A stretch of 64,000 nucleotides of DNA from Nocardioides scoriae (GCF_900104965.1 NZ_LT629757.1:1612001-1676000); one strand, 5' to 3'. Counted from the stretch's first letter, positions 8,075 to 16,562 are shown. A program made the numbers and translations. Notes: generated by a model not told the origin, from the letters alone.

Positions 8075-9144
8075 GCCTGCACGTCTGCCTCGTCGCCTCC
8101 TCCCGCTTCCCCGTCGCCGAGCCGTTCATGGGCGGCCTGGAGGCCCACACCCACGCCCTGGCCACCGCCCTGCTGCGCCGAGGCCACCGCGTGAGCGTCT
8201 TCGCCGGCGCGGGCAGCGACCCGCGGCTCGACGTCACCGCGCTGGAGGTGGCCCGCTTCGACAGCAGTCCCGCCGCCCGCGCCGACGTCGGGAGCCGTCC
8301 GGAGCAGTGGATGCAGGAGCACCACGCCTACCTCGACCTCATGCTCGGGCTCGCCTCGGGCCGCCACGGGCACGTCGACGTGATCCACAACAACAGCCTG
8401 CACCACCTGCCCGTCGCGATGAGCCGCTCGCTGCCCGCGCCGGTGCTCACCACGCTGCACACCCCGCCCATCGCGTGGCTGGAGTCGGCGGCGGCGTTCG
8501 CCGCCCCCGACGCGCAGTTCGTGGCCGTCAGCGACCACCTGGCCGGCTCCTGGGGACACGTGGTCCGCGCGCAGACCATCCACAACGGCATCGACACCAC
8601 GACCTGGCGCCCGGGCCCGGGCGGCGACCGCGCCGTGTGGTCGGGCCGCCTGGTGGCCGAGAAGGCACCCCACGAGGCCATCGACGCAGCCCGTCGGGCC
8701 GGCGTCCCGCTCGACCTCGCGGGCCCGGTCCACGACCCGGCGTACGTCGAGGCGCAGGTCCTGCCCCGGCTCGGCGACGACGTGCGCTACCTGGGCCACC
8801 TGGCGGCGGCCGAGCTGCGCGACCTGGTCGGCCGCGCCGCCGTGGCCGTCGTGACGCCCGACTGGGACGAGCCGTTCGGGCTGGTCGCGGCCGAGGCGCT
8901 GGCCTGCGGGACGCCCGTGGCGGCGTACGACCGGGGGGCGCTGCGCGAGATCCTCACCCCCGAGGTCGGCCGGCTCGCACCCGGCGGCGACGTCGAGCTG
9001 CTCGCCGAGGCGATCCGCGAGGCCCGCACCCTGAACCGGCACGCCGCGCGACGGCGGGCCGTGGACCACTTCGACGTCGAGGTCATGGTCGACCGCTACG
9101 AGCAGGCCTACCACCTGGCGGCCGGGCTCCCGGGGGCCGCGTGA
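8071..9144 (+). CDS. Glycosyltransferase family 4
   Basis: 357-aa GT-B fold retaining glycosyltransferase. The N-terminal glycine loop is FMGGLEAHTHALATALLRRGH; the donor domain has VWSGRLVAEKAPHEAIDAARRAGV and the diagnostic EPFGLVAAEALACGTPVAAY, with Glu residues typical of GT4 nucleotide-sugar binding. It starts in the stop of the preceding gene (ATGA) and ends overlapping the next GTG (GTGA). It probably adds a sugar to a lipid, glycan or small-molecule acceptor in the cytoplasm; the product cannot be predicted. Confidence 0.88.
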   Translation: MSLHVCLVASSRFPVAEPFMGGLEAHTHALATALLRRGHRVSVFAGAGSDPRLDVTALEVARFDSSPAARADVGSRPEQWMQEHHAYLDLMLGLASGRHGHVDVIHNNSLHHLPVAMSRSLPAPVLTTLHTPPIAWLESAAAFAAPDAQFVAVSDHLAGSWGHVVRAQTIHNGIDTTTWRPGPGGDRAVWSGRLVAEKAPHEAIDAARRAGVPLDLAGPVHDPAYVEAQVLPRLGDDVRYLGHLAAAELRDLVGRAAVAVVTPDWDEPFGLVAAEALACGTPVAAYDRGALREILTPEVGRLAPGGDVELLAEAIREARTLNRHAARRRAVDHFDVEVMVDRYEQAYHLAAGLPGAA

Positions 9145-10220
9145 TCGGCTACTACGTCCACCACCAGGGCCGCGGCCACGTGCACCGCGCGCTCGCGGTG
9201 GCCCGGGCCCGTGCCCGGCAGGGCGGCACCACCACCGGCCTGTCGTCGGCGCCCCGGCCCGAGGGCTGGCCCGGCGCGTGGGTGCGGCTCCCGCTCGAGG
9301 ACGTCACCGACCCCACCGCCGCGCTCGACCCGCGGGCCGGCGGCCAGCTGCACTGGGTGCCGCGCGGCGACGAGGGCCTGATGGCCCGCAGCCGCGCGCT
9401 GTCGGAGTGGCTGGCCTCCGCCCGGCCCCGGGCCGTGGTCGTCGACGTCTCGGTCGAGGTGGCGCTGCTCGTGCGGCTGCACGGCGTCCCGGTCGTGACC
9501 GTCGTGCAGCCCGGGCAGCGCGACGACGCCGCCCACCTGGCGGGCTACCGCGCCTCCTCCGCCCTGGTCGCGCCCTGGCCGGCCGACGCCGAGACCTTCG
9601 TCGCCGGCGGGTTCACGCCGCGCCTGCCGGTCGACGTGCGGTCCCGGATCCGGCCCGTGGGCGCCATCTCCCGACTGGCCGGCACCCCCGTGCCTGCCCC
9701 CGCGCCCGGCTCGGACGGGCGCCCCCGGGTGCTGGTGCTGCAGGGACGCGGGGGCGCCGCCCTCACCCCCCTCGACGAGCACCAGCTGGAGCAGCGGCTG
9801 CCGCACCTGGCCTGGACCGTCGTCGGCGGCCACGGCCGCTGGGTCGAGGACCCCACCGAGCTGGTGGCCGCCGCCGACGTCGTGGTGATGCAGGCCGGGC
9901 TGGGCTCGCTGGCCGACGTCGCCGCCGTGCGGCGCCCGGCCGTCCTGGTGGCCTCGCCCCGTCCGTTCGACGAGCAGCTGACCACCGCCCGGGTGCTCGC
10001 CGAGGGTGGCTGGCCGGTCGTGGTCGCCGGCAGCGGCGAGGAGGCCCTGGGCCGCGACGTCCTCGACCGGGCGCTGGCCCTCGACGGGGACCGCTGGGCC
10101 GGCTGGACCGACCCCGGCGCCGCCGACCACCTGCTGACCGTCGTCGACGCGGTCGCCCTGCCCGACCGACCGACCACGGCCCCCGCGGTGCCGCCGCAGC
10201 GGAGCGAGGTCGGGGTGTGA
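9141..10220 (+). CDS. MurG/UGT-like glycosyltransferase
   Basis: 359 aa from a GTG that overlaps the previous stop. The start VIGYYVHHQGRGHVHRALAVARAR has the GxGH-like motif of MurG and related GT28/GT1 enzymes. The C-terminal half has VLVLQGRGGA, a central WTVVGGHGRW, and VVMQAGLGSLADVAAVRRPAVLVASPRPFDEQ, which matches the donor-binding loop of that superfamily. Cytosolic or peripheral membrane. Coupled by 4-nt overlaps on both sides, so it is made in step with its GT4 and GT2 neighbours. Confidence 0.8.
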   Translation: MIGYYVHHQGRGHVHRALAVARARARQGGTTTGLSSAPRPEGWPGAWVRLPLEDVTDPTAALDPRAGGQLHWVPRGDEGLMARSRALSEWLASARPRAVVVDVSVEVALLVRLHGVPVVTVVQPGQRDDAAHLAGYRASSALVAPWPADAETFVAGGFTPRLPVDVRSRIRPVGAISRLAGTPVPAPAPGSDGRPRVLVLQGRGGAALTPLDEHQLEQRLPHLAWTVVGGHGRWVEDPTELVAAADVVVMQAGLGSLADVAAVRRPAVLVASPRPFDEQLTTARVLAEGGWPVVVAGSGEEALGRDVLDRALALDGDRWAGWTDPGAADHLLTVVDAVALPDRPTTAPAVPPQRSEVGV

Positions 10221-11074
10221 GCACCGCAGCGCAGGTCGCCGTCGTCACCGTGGTCCGGGGTCGCCACGAGCACCTCGTGCGCCAGCAGCGCTCGCTGTCG
10301 GCCGGCACCGTGCGCCCGGGCCGGTGGGTGGTCGTGGCCATGGACGACGAGGAGATCGAGCCGCTGCTGACCGCCGCGGCCGACGCGGTCGCCCTCGAGG
10401 TCGTCCCCCTGCCCTGCGACCCCGCCGCCCTGCCGCTGGCCGCGGCCCGCAACCTCGGCGCGGCGCGGGCGATCGCCGCCGGCGCCACCACCCTGGTGTT
10501 CCTCGACGTCGACTGCCTGGCCGGGCCCGAGCTGGTCGCGGCGTACGACGCGGCGGTGGTCGACGACCCCGACGTGGTGTGGTCCGGGCCGGTCACCTAC
10601 CTGCCCGACGGCCTCGGCGAGGAGCAGCTGGCGCGGCCGTGGGAGCTCGACGCCCCGCACCCCGCCCGGTCGATGCCACCGCCGGGCCAGCACGTGCTCG
10701 GCGCCCCGCCGGAGCTGTTCTGGTCGCTGTCGTTCGCGCTGTCCGCCCGCGCCTGGGAGCGGGTCGGTGGCTTCTGCGAGGAGTACGTCGGCTACGGCGG
10801 CGAGGACACCGACTTCGGGTTCCTCGTGTGCGCCCGCGGGCTCGAGCACGGCTGGCTCGGCGGCGCCCGGGCCTACCACCAGCACCACCGCGTCGAGCGC
10901 CCGCCCGTGCGGCACCTCGACGACATCCTGCGCAACGGCGCGGTCTTCGCCCGGCGCTGGGGCTGGTGGCCGATGACCGGCTGGCTGGAGGAGATGCAGG
11001 CCCAGGGCCTGGTGGTGCGCGACGGCGACGGCTGGGCCCGCGCGCCCGCGTCGGGTGTCGGTCCCCCGCCGTAG
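10217..11074 (+). CDS. Glycosyltransferase family 2 (GT-A)
   Basis: 285 aa, GTG start overlapping the previous stop. GT-A fold signs: VAVVTVVRGRHEHLVRQQRSL at the N-terminus, the DXD metal site in VFLDVDCLAG, and a late acidic motif in GGFCEEYVGYGGEDTDFGFL that resembles the ED base of GT2/GT27 (galactosyltransferase-like) enzymes. A C-terminal block includes RPPVRHLDDILRNGAVFARRWGWWPM. It closes the four-gene glycosyltransferase operon. No polymerase, flippase or nucleotide-sugar synthesis gene is adjacent. Confidence 0.85.
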   Translation: MSTAAQVAVVTVVRGRHEHLVRQQRSLSAGTVRPGRWVVVAMDDEEIEPLLTAAADAVALEVVPLPCDPAALPLAAARNLGAARAIAAGATTLVFLDVDCLAGPELVAAYDAAVVDDPDVVWSGPVTYLPDGLGEEQLARPWELDAPHPARSMPPPGQHVLGAPPELFWSLSFALSARAWERVGGFCEEYVGYGGEDTDFGFLVCARGLEHGWLGGARAYHQHHRVERPPVRHLDDILRNGAVFARRWGWWPMTGWLEEMQAQGLVVRDGDGWARAPASGVGPPP

Positions 11075-11098
11075 GCTGTGGCCGTGACCCGCCGATGA
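11072..11098 (+). promoter_or_regulatory. -10 TAGGCT with a possible 4-codon leaderless uORF coupled to the next gene
   Basis: TAGGCT (11072-11077) is followed by 6 nt and then GTG at 11084. That GTG opens a frame of only four codons (Val-Thr-Arg-Arg, then TGA), and the TGA overlaps the ATG of the 94-aa gene (ATGA, 11095-11098). This looks like a minimal leaderless upstream ORF that hands ribosomes on by termination-reinitiation. Confidence 0.4.
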
Positions 11099-11379
11099 GC
11101 AAGATGGACAACCTCCGCGCCATGCGCGAGGCCAAGTTCGACAAGAACGCCGCCCGCACCGGGACCGACGGGGCGGCTCCGCGCCGCTACGCCCGGCCGC
11201 CCGTCGCACCGCCCGTCGACGGGCCGGCCGCCGCCACCGCGGCCCCGGCCGCTGCGACCCCGTCCGCGGCGCCCGAGGGGGCCGCCGGCACCGAGGAGCT
11301 GTGCGGCCACAAGAACATGGGCGGGCGCTCCTGCACCCGCGAGAAGGGGCACGCCGCCAAGAGCCACCGCTACTCCTGA
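11095..11379 (+). CDS. Small Cys/His C-terminal protein, unknown function
   Basis: 94 aa. A basic helical N-terminus (MSKMDNLRAMREAKFDKNAAR) is joined through an Ala/Pro-rich linker to a compact C-terminal block with CGHKNMGGRSCTREKGHAAKSH. The two Cys and three His in about 22 residues could hold a metal ion, although this is not a textbook zinc finger. It follows the glycosyltransferase operon by 20 nt but probably has its own start (see 11072-11098). Family not recognised. Confidence 0.65.
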   Translation: MSKMDNLRAMREAKFDKNAARTGTDGAAPRRYARPPVAPPVDGPAAATAAPAAATPSAAPEGAAGTEELCGHKNMGGRSCTREKGHAAKSHRYS

Positions 11380-11393
11380 GGCACGATGGGCCG

Positions 11394-12248
11394 ATGAGTG
11401 CTCCCACCCGTCCCCCGCTGGCCCTGACCGGCGTCACGGGCGCCCTCGGCGGCCGCGTCGCCCAGCTGCTCTCCGACGCCGGGGTGCCCACCCGGTTGCT
11501 GGCCCGCTCCCCCGAGCGCGCGCCCCGGCTGCCCGGCAGCGAGGTCGTCGGCTTCGCCGGCTACGCCGACCGCGCGTCGTGCACCGCCGCCCTCGAGGGC
11601 GTCGAGACGCTGCTGATGGTCTCGGGCTCGGAGAGCGCCGACCGGCTCGACCAGCACCGCGCCTTCGTCGACGCCGCGGCAGCAGCCGGGGTGCGCCACG
11701 TCGTCTACACGTCGTTCTACGGCGCCTCGCCCACCTGCACCTTCACCCTGGGCCGCGACCACTGGGCGACCGAGGAGCACCTGCGGGCCTCCGGGACGGC
11801 CACGACGTTCCTGCGCGACAACTTCTACCTCGACGTGCTGCCGCTGTTCGCCGGCGAGGAGGGCGTGCTCCGCGGCCCGGCCGGCGAGGGCCGGGTGGCC
11901 GCGGTCGCCCGGGAGGACTGCGCCGCGGTGGCGGCCGTGGTGCTGGCGGCCCCCGACGTGCACGCGGGGGCGGCGTACGACCTGACCGGTCCGGAGGCGC
12001 TCACGCTCGCCGAGGCGGCCGCCGCGATCGGCGAGGCGCAGGGCCGCGAGGTCCGCTACGAGGACGAGACGGTCGAGCAGGCCTACGCCTCGAGGCGGGC
12101 GTGGGACGCGCCGCAGTGGCAGTACGACGCGTGGGTCAGCACCTACACCGCCATCGCCGCGGGCGAGCTCGACACCGTCACCGACGACGTGCGGCGCCTG
12201 CTGGGCCGGCCGCCGCTCGACCTGGCGGCGGTGCTGCGCGCCGGCTGA
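11394..12248 (+). CDS. NmrA-like NAD(P)-binding protein
   Basis: 284 aa, atypical short-chain dehydrogenase of the NmrA/QorB type. The Rossmann loop is LTGVTGALGGRVAQLL near the N-terminus; VRHVVYTSFYGASP and FLRDNFYLDVLPLF are typical of this family, in which the Tyr/Lys catalytic pair is often absent. Likely an NADPH sensor or quinone reductase; the substrate is unknown. CACGAT lies 6 nt before ATG 11394, so a leaderless transcript is possible. Convergent with the lipoprotein gene 3 nt downstream. Confidence 0.8.
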   Translation: MSAPTRPPLALTGVTGALGGRVAQLLSDAGVPTRLLARSPERAPRLPGSEVVGFAGYADRASCTAALEGVETLLMVSGSESADRLDQHRAFVDAAAAAGVRHVVYTSFYGASPTCTFTLGRDHWATEEHLRASGTATTFLRDNFYLDVLPLFAGEEGVLRGPAGEGRVAAVAREDCAAVAAVVLAAPDVHAGAAYDLTGPEALTLAEAAAAIGEAQGREVRYEDETVEQAYASRRAWDAPQWQYDAWVSTYTAIAAGELDTVTDDVRRLLGRPPLDLAAVLRAG

Positions 12249-12251
12249 GCC

Positions 12252-13823
12252 TCAGCCGCAGGAGCCCTGCTCGGCCGCATCCGCGGTGCAGTACGTCGTC
12301 GCCAGGTAGGGCGGCGTCACGATCCCCCCGGCCAGGGTCAGCATGCCGGGGGCACCGACCCGCGGCAGCGCGCCGCTCACGAGCTTCCGGTCCAGGACCT
12401 TCACCGCCGTCAGGGTCGAGGTCGCGGTCCAGGTCCGGCCGTCGCGCGTGGGGTTGGCGAGCCGGTAGGTCAGGTCAATCACCGGGCCGGCCGGGCTGGA
12501 GAGGCGCTCGGTCGCCAGACCGTCCTCGGTGATGGTCAGCACCCGGGTGGGGCCGGTGTAGCGGCCGACCAGGGCGTCGAAGGGCGGCTCGGAGCGGCTG
12601 ACCTGCACCCGCTGCTCGACCTTCGGGGCCGCGTCGCGCAGCCGGGTGAGCTCGCTGTCGAGCAGGGCCCGGGTGGCCGGGGCCTCCACGAGCGGGGCCA
12701 CCACGAGCCCGGGGGTGTCGAGCAGGTCGACCAGGGCGTCCTCGGCGAGGCACCCCGCCACCAGCGCCTCGGCGTCCTTGCCGAGCGCCCGGGTGCAGGA
12801 GCGCTGCGCCAGCACGGAGGCGAACAGCCGGTCGGCGCGCGGGCTGGCCACGCCGAAGGCGTCGAGCTGGGTGGCGATCGCGGTCGTCGCGGCGCGCAGG
12901 ACCTGGACCGAGCGGCCGGCCTGGTCGTCGCGGGCCGTCAGCAGCAGGGAGGCGCCGGGGTCGAGGTCGGCGTCGAAGCGGGCGGTGCGGCCGGGCAGCA
13001 GCAGCGTGCCGGTGCCCTCGCCGACCGCTGCGGTCCACGCGGTCCAGGGGGTGCCGTCGCCGGTCGCGTTGCCGGTCACCCCGAGCGAGCCGGCGCCGGG
13101 GGCGCTGACGCGCACCGGGACGTCGCGGCGGTTGGTGACGCTGAGCACCCGGGAGTCACCGAGCTGGCCCAGGCACCAGAAGACGGTGCGGCGCTTCCAC
13201 GAGCGGGCCTCGTAGCCGTCCTGGCGGGCGGCGGCGGCCGTGGTGCACTCCGGCTTGGTGACCGCGTCCTCGGGGTTGGCGGGGCGGTCGGCGGCCTCGG
13301 TGAACGCGTCGGCGAGCTGCTCGGCCGCGCTGGCACGGTCCATCGCCAGGATCCCGAAGCTGCCGAGCTCGCGGGTGATGAACTCCACGTGGCGGCGGTC
13401 GGTGTCGAGGCGACCGGAGACGAAGCGCCACGGGCCGTCCTCGCCGTCGCGGGCGGCGGCGACCACCGGCGTCCGCGCGGGCACGGCGTTGTCCAGGACG
13501 ACCCGGACCAGCGCCGGCTGCGCGAGCTCGCCCTCGTGCTCGATCGGGTAGACCTGCGAGACGTAGTAGAGCCCGTCCCCGGGGGCGATCCCGGGCTCGG
13601 GGTCACCGACCGTCACCGAGGCGGGGTCCTCCGGGCCGATCACCTCGACCGGCTCGTCGGGCGTCACGGTGGGGCTCGGGCTGGTCGAGACGCGCGGCTC
13701 CGCGGCGGCCTGCGGCGTACCACCACCACCGCAGCCGGCGAGCGCCGAGAGCGCCAGCAGCACGCCGGCCCCCAGCGCGCACGCCGATCGTGCCGGTCGC
13801 GGTCCCGCAGTCGTCAGACCCAT
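12252..13823 (-). CDS. Large putative lipoprotein, unknown function
   Basis: 523 aa. Signal peptide with lipobox LSALAGC (Cys31), then a low-complexity Pro/Ser/Thr/Glu spacer (to about residue 65), then an extracellular region with several Cys residues (CTTAAAARQDG, FWCLGQLGD, RSCTRALGKDAEALVAGC, YCTADAAEQGSCG) that could form disulfides. No enzymatic motif was seen. Convergent with the NmrA-like gene. Family not recognised; lipoprotein call is firm, function open. Confidence 0.75.
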   Translation of the reverse strand: MGLTTAGPRPARSACALGAGVLLALSALAGCGGGGTPQAAAEPRVSTSPSPTVTPDEPVEVIGPEDPASVTVGDPEPGIAPGDGLYYVSQVYPIEHEGELAQPALVRVVLDNAVPARTPVVAAARDGEDGPWRFVSGRLDTDRRHVEFITRELGSFGILAMDRASAAEQLADAFTEAADRPANPEDAVTKPECTTAAAARQDGYEARSWKRRTVFWCLGQLGDSRVLSVTNRRDVPVRVSAPGAGSLGVTGNATGDGTPWTAWTAAVGEGTGTLLLPGRTARFDADLDPGASLLLTARDDQAGRSVQVLRAATTAIATQLDAFGVASPRADRLFASVLAQRSCTRALGKDAEALVAGCLAEDALVDLLDTPGLVVAPLVEAPATRALLDSELTRLRDAAPKVEQRVQVSRSEPPFDALVGRYTGPTRVLTITEDGLATERLSSPAGPVIDLTYRLANPTRDGRTWTATSTLTAVKVLDRKLVSGALPRVGAPGMLTLAGGIVTPPYLATTYCTADAAEQGSCG

Positions 13824-13937
13824 GTCGTCCCCACCACCGCTCGGCAGTGCCTTTCCGGATCAAGGTAGATCAACCAGGTCCGGATTGGGGCGGTTTCACC
13901 AGTTTCTGCTGGGCTCGGTGAGGCGGGTGGGACGACG

Positions 13938-13970
13938 ACGCGCGGCACGCGACGAGCGCGTGCCGCGCGT
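13938..13970. terminator. Strong hairpin after hsp20
   Basis: Perfect 14-bp inverted repeat (arms 13938-13951 and 13957-13970, left arm begins ACGCGCGGCACG) with a 5-nt loop, 22 nt beyond the hsp20 stop on the minus strand. No U-tract follows, as is common in high-G+C actinobacteria. Confidence 0.65.
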
Positions 13971-13991
13971 CCGGGGCACCAGGTGGGCAGG

Positions 13992-14420
13992 TCAGGCCCC
14001 GATGGCGGTCCGCTCCTGGTCGCCCCCGTGGCTGACGTCGATCTTGCGAGGCCTGGCGCGCTCGGCGACCGGCACCAGCAGCCGCAGCACGCCATCGGCG
14101 TACGACGCCTCGATGCGGTCGAGGTCGAGGTTGTCCCCCAGCACGAGCTGGCGGCTGAACATCCCGCGGTTGCGTTCCGAGGCGAGCAGCTCCCAGTCGC
14201 CGTTGCGGCCCACCCGCTCGGCGCGCACGGTCAGCACGTTGCGCTCGACGTCGAGGTCGATGCTGTCCGGCGCCACGCCGGGCAGGTCGAACTCGATGAC
14301 GAACTGGTCGCCCTGGCGCCACGCGTCCATCGGCATCACGGCCGGACGGGTGGCCGTCCCCAGCACCTGCTGGGCGAGGCGGTCGAGGTCACGGAACGGG
14401 TCAGTGGTGCGGAGCAACAT
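13992..14420 (-). CDS. Hsp20/alpha-crystallin small heat-shock protein
   Basis: 142 aa, typical bacterial sHsp length. The alpha-crystallin domain covers about residues 30-130: [30 protein letters not shown], then [34 protein letters not shown]. It is an ATP-independent holdase that binds unfolding proteins. The ribosome site GAGGAGG precedes the ATG. The gene is divergent from an HspR-like MerR regulator, with a clear sigma-A promoter and an inverted repeat over the start site, so stress-released repression is likely. Confidence 0.93.
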   Translation of the reverse strand: MLLRTTDPFRDLDRLAQQVLGTATRPAVMPMDAWRQGDQFVIEFDLPGVAPDSIDLDVERNVLTVRAERVGRNGDWELLASERNRGMFSRQLVLGDNLDLDRIEASYADGVLRLLVPVAERARPRKIDVSHGGDQERTAIGA

Positions 14421-14457
14421 CGCTTCCTCCTCGATGATCGCGGTCGGCGTCGCCGAC

Positions 14458-14475
14458 CTGTAATGTCTGATACAG
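14458..14475. promoter_or_regulatory. Candidate operator of the MerR/HspR-like regulator
   Basis: Inverted repeat CTGTA (14458-14462), 8 nt, TACAG (14471-14475), with a second shorter repeat TCTG-ATA-CAGA at 14466-14476. It lies over the hsp20 transcription start, the right place for a repressor. It is unlike the HAIR element (CTTGAGT-N7-ACTCAAG) of classical HspR. Confidence 0.5.
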
Positions 14476-14477
14476 AT

Positions 14478-14506
14478 TTTGTAGCGCGATCATCAGCATC
14501 GGTCAA
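14478..14506 (-). promoter_or_regulatory. hsp20 promoter: TTGACC - 17 bp - TACAAA
   Basis: On the minus strand the -35 TTGACC (14501-14506) and -10 TACAAA (14478-14483) are separated by exactly 17 bp. This is a near-consensus vegetative promoter and is one of the few AT-richer spots in the window. Transcription should start near 14471, inside the inverted repeat at 14458-14475. Confidence 0.7.
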
Positions 14507-14539
14507 GACCCGCGACGCCCGCACCCGAGGAGGTCCCCC

Positions 14540-14830
14540 GTGACGACCGCCCCACCACCCGCGCGAGGCGTGTTCGCGATCTCCGTCGCCGCTGAGATGG
14601 TCTCGATGCAGGTCCAGAACCTCCGCGTCTACGAGCGCCGCGGGCTGCTCCGACCCGACCGGACCGGGGGCGGCACCCGGCTCTACAGCCAGGACGACAT
14701 CGACCGGCTGCACCGGATCCGCGAGCTGCTCGAGGCGGGGCTCAACCTCACCGGGATCGGCCACGTGCTGCGCCTGGAGTCCGAGAACGACGCCCTGCGG
14801 GCCGAGGTCCGTCGGTTGCGGAGGCACTGA
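14540..14830 (+). CDS. HspR-like MerR family regulator
   Basis: 96 aa. N-terminal MerR winged helix (about residues 12-55: FAISVAAEMVSMQVQNLRVYERRGLLRPDRTGGGTRLYSQDDIDRLHRI) followed by a short C-terminal helix (LRLESENDALRAEVRRLRRH) for dimerisation. It lacks a metal or ligand domain, as in HspR. GTG start with a strong GAGGAGGT site at 14527-14534. Divergent from hsp20, which it presumably represses; whether DnaK is a co-repressor as for true HspR is unknown. Confidence 0.85.
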   Translation: MTTAPPPARGVFAISVAAEMVSMQVQNLRVYERRGLLRPDRTGGGTRLYSQDDIDRLHRIRELLEAGLNLTGIGHVLRLESENDALRAEVRRLRRH

Positions 14831-14926
14831 GGCAGCCGGCTGCTCCCACGCCCGCCCTTGTCCCAGCGGTGTGGCGTCGGCCACAGTGACGGTCCCTGCC
14901 CCCGCCGTCCCCTCCCAGGAGGCCCC

Positions 14927-16498
14927 GTGCACCCCGGCACCCACGCCGCGACCACCCCCGACAAGCCCGCGCTGGTGATGGCCGACACCGGGGAGACGCT
15001 GACCTACCGCGAGCTCGAGGAGCGCTCGGTGCGGCTGGCCCACGTGCTGCGCGACGGCGACGGCGCCTCCGGAGGGAGCTTCACCGGCCTGCGGACCGGC
15101 GACAACGTGACGGTCCTGAGCGAGAACAGCCTGCGCCACCACGAGGTCTACTGGGCCGCGATGCGCAGCGGGCTCTACGTCACCGCGCTCAACTTCCACC
15201 TCTCGCTGGAGGAGCAGGTCTACATCGTGCGCGACTGCGGCGCCCGGGTGCTCGTCGTCAGCGCCGGCCAGCGCGAGCGCGCCCGGGCCATCGCCGAGCA
15301 GGTGCCGGGGATCGAGCTGCGGCTGGCCTTCGGGGGCGAGGTCGAGGGGTTCGACGACTACGAGGCGGCGCTCGCCGGCGCCAGCCCCGCGGCGTACGAC
15401 GACCAGCCGGCCGGCGCCGACATGCTCTACTCCTCCGGCACGACCGGCCACCCCAAGGCCATCAAGCCGCCGCTGCCGCAGCGCCAGGTCACCGAGCCCG
15501 GCGACCTGATGCTGGCGGTGTTCGCGCCGATGTACGGCTTCGACGGCGACACCGTCTACCTCTCCCCCGCGCCGCTCTACCACGCGGCGCCGCTGCGCTT
15601 CGTCGGCATGGTGACCGCCACCGGCGGCACCGTGGTGGTGATGCCGAGCTTCGACCCGGAGACCGCGCTGCGGCTGGTGCAGGAGCACCGGGTGACCCAC
15701 AGCCAGTGGGTGCCGACGATGTTCGTGCGGATGCTCAAGCTGCCCGAGCAGGTGCGGGCGGCGTACGACGTGTCGTCGCTGCGGGTGGCCATCCACGCCG
15801 CCGCGCCGTGCCCGGTCGAGGTCAAGCAGCGGATGATGGACTGGTGGGGCCCGATCCTGCACGAGTACTACGCCGCCACCGAGGCCGCCGGCGTCACCCT
15901 CGTCGGCCCCCAGGACTGGCTCGAGCGACCCGGCACCGTCGGCCGCGCCGGCCTGGGCATCGTGCGGGTCTGCGACGAGTCCTCCCCCGACGCCGAGGAG
16001 CTGCCGGTCGGCGAGACCGGCCTCATCTATTTCGAGCGCGAGCAGATGCCGTTCGTCTACCACAACGACCCGGACCGGACGCGGGCCGCGCAGCACCCCC
16101 ACCACGACAACTGGGCCACCACCGGCGACATCGGCCGCGTCGACGAGGACGGCTTCGTCTACCTCACCGACCGCAAGGCGTTCATGATCATCTCGGGCGG
16201 GGCCAACATCTATCCCCAGGAGGTCGAGAACGTCCTCACCCTGCACCCGTCGGTCCTCGACGTGGCCGTGATCGGCGTCCCCGACGACGACATGGGCGAG
16301 GTGGTCAAGGCCGTCGTCCAGCCCGCCCCCGGCGCCACCCCCGGCCCCGCCCTCGAGGCCGAGCTGATCGCCTACGCCCGCGAGCGCATCGCCCACCTCA
16401 AGGCCCCCCGCAGCGTCGACTTCGTCGACTCCCTCCCCCGCACCCCCACCGGGAAGCTCGTCAAGCGGAAGCTGCGGGAGGCGTACGTCCGAGCGTGA
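14927..16498 (+). CDS. Acyl-CoA synthetase / AMP-dependent ligase
   Basis: 523 aa. ANL-superfamily enzyme that activates a carboxylic acid to acyl-AMP and then acyl-CoA. The P-loop-like motif is YSSGTTGHPKAIK, then HEYYAATEAAG, the hinge region TGDIGRVDEDGFVYLTDRKAFMIISGGANIYPQEVE, and the C-terminal catalytic Lys in RTPTGKLVKRKL. GTG at 14927 is chosen because AGGAGG (14917-14922) precedes it and homologues begin near HPGTHAATTPDKPAL; an upstream in-frame ATG at 14858 has no ribosome site. Acid substrate unknown. Confidence 0.9.
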   Translation: MHPGTHAATTPDKPALVMADTGETLTYRELEERSVRLAHVLRDGDGASGGSFTGLRTGDNVTVLSENSLRHHEVYWAAMRSGLYVTALNFHLSLEEQVYIVRDCGARVLVVSAGQRERARAIAEQVPGIELRLAFGGEVEGFDDYEAALAGASPAAYDDQPAGADMLYSSGTTGHPKAIKPPLPQRQVTEPGDLMLAVFAPMYGFDGDTVYLSPAPLYHAAPLRFVGMVTATGGTVVVMPSFDPETALRLVQEHRVTHSQWVPTMFVRMLKLPEQVRAAYDVSSLRVAIHAAAPCPVEVKQRMMDWWGPILHEYYAATEAAGVTLVGPQDWLERPGTVGRAGLGIVRVCDESSPDAEELPVGETGLIYFEREQMPFVYHNDPDRTRAAQHPHHDNWATTGDIGRVDEDGFVYLTDRKAFMIISGGANIYPQEVENVLTLHPSVLDVAVIGVPDDDMGEVVKAVVQPAPGATPGPALEAELIAYARERIAHLKAPRSVDFVDSLPRTPTGKLVKRKLREAYVRA

Positions 16499-16504
16499 CG
16501 GGCG

Positions 16505-16538
16505 GGGCAGTTTCCCCGGTCGACCGGGGAAACTGCCC
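16505..16538. terminator. 34-bp perfect palindrome downstream of the acyl-CoA synthetase
   Basis: Perfect palindrome centred on TCGA (16520-16523); the left arm begins GGGCAGTTTCCCCGG. It lies 6 nt after the stop and can form a 15-bp stem with a 4-nt loop. No U-tract. The best reading is a terminator; it could also be a protein-binding site. Confidence 0.6.
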
Positions 16539-16562
16539 GCGAGAAGCCGCACATCGGTCATC

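Noticed and set aside
14336-16561. Long open frame opposite the acyl-CoA synthetase (741 codons, minus strand)
   Set aside because: It is a shadow of the high-G+C codon bias: His/Gly/Arg/Val-rich, no domain, no ribosome site, and it covers a gene with clear ANL motifs. Many similar antisense frames occur (for example 784-2811, 6785-8017, 47026-region plus strand) and were left out.
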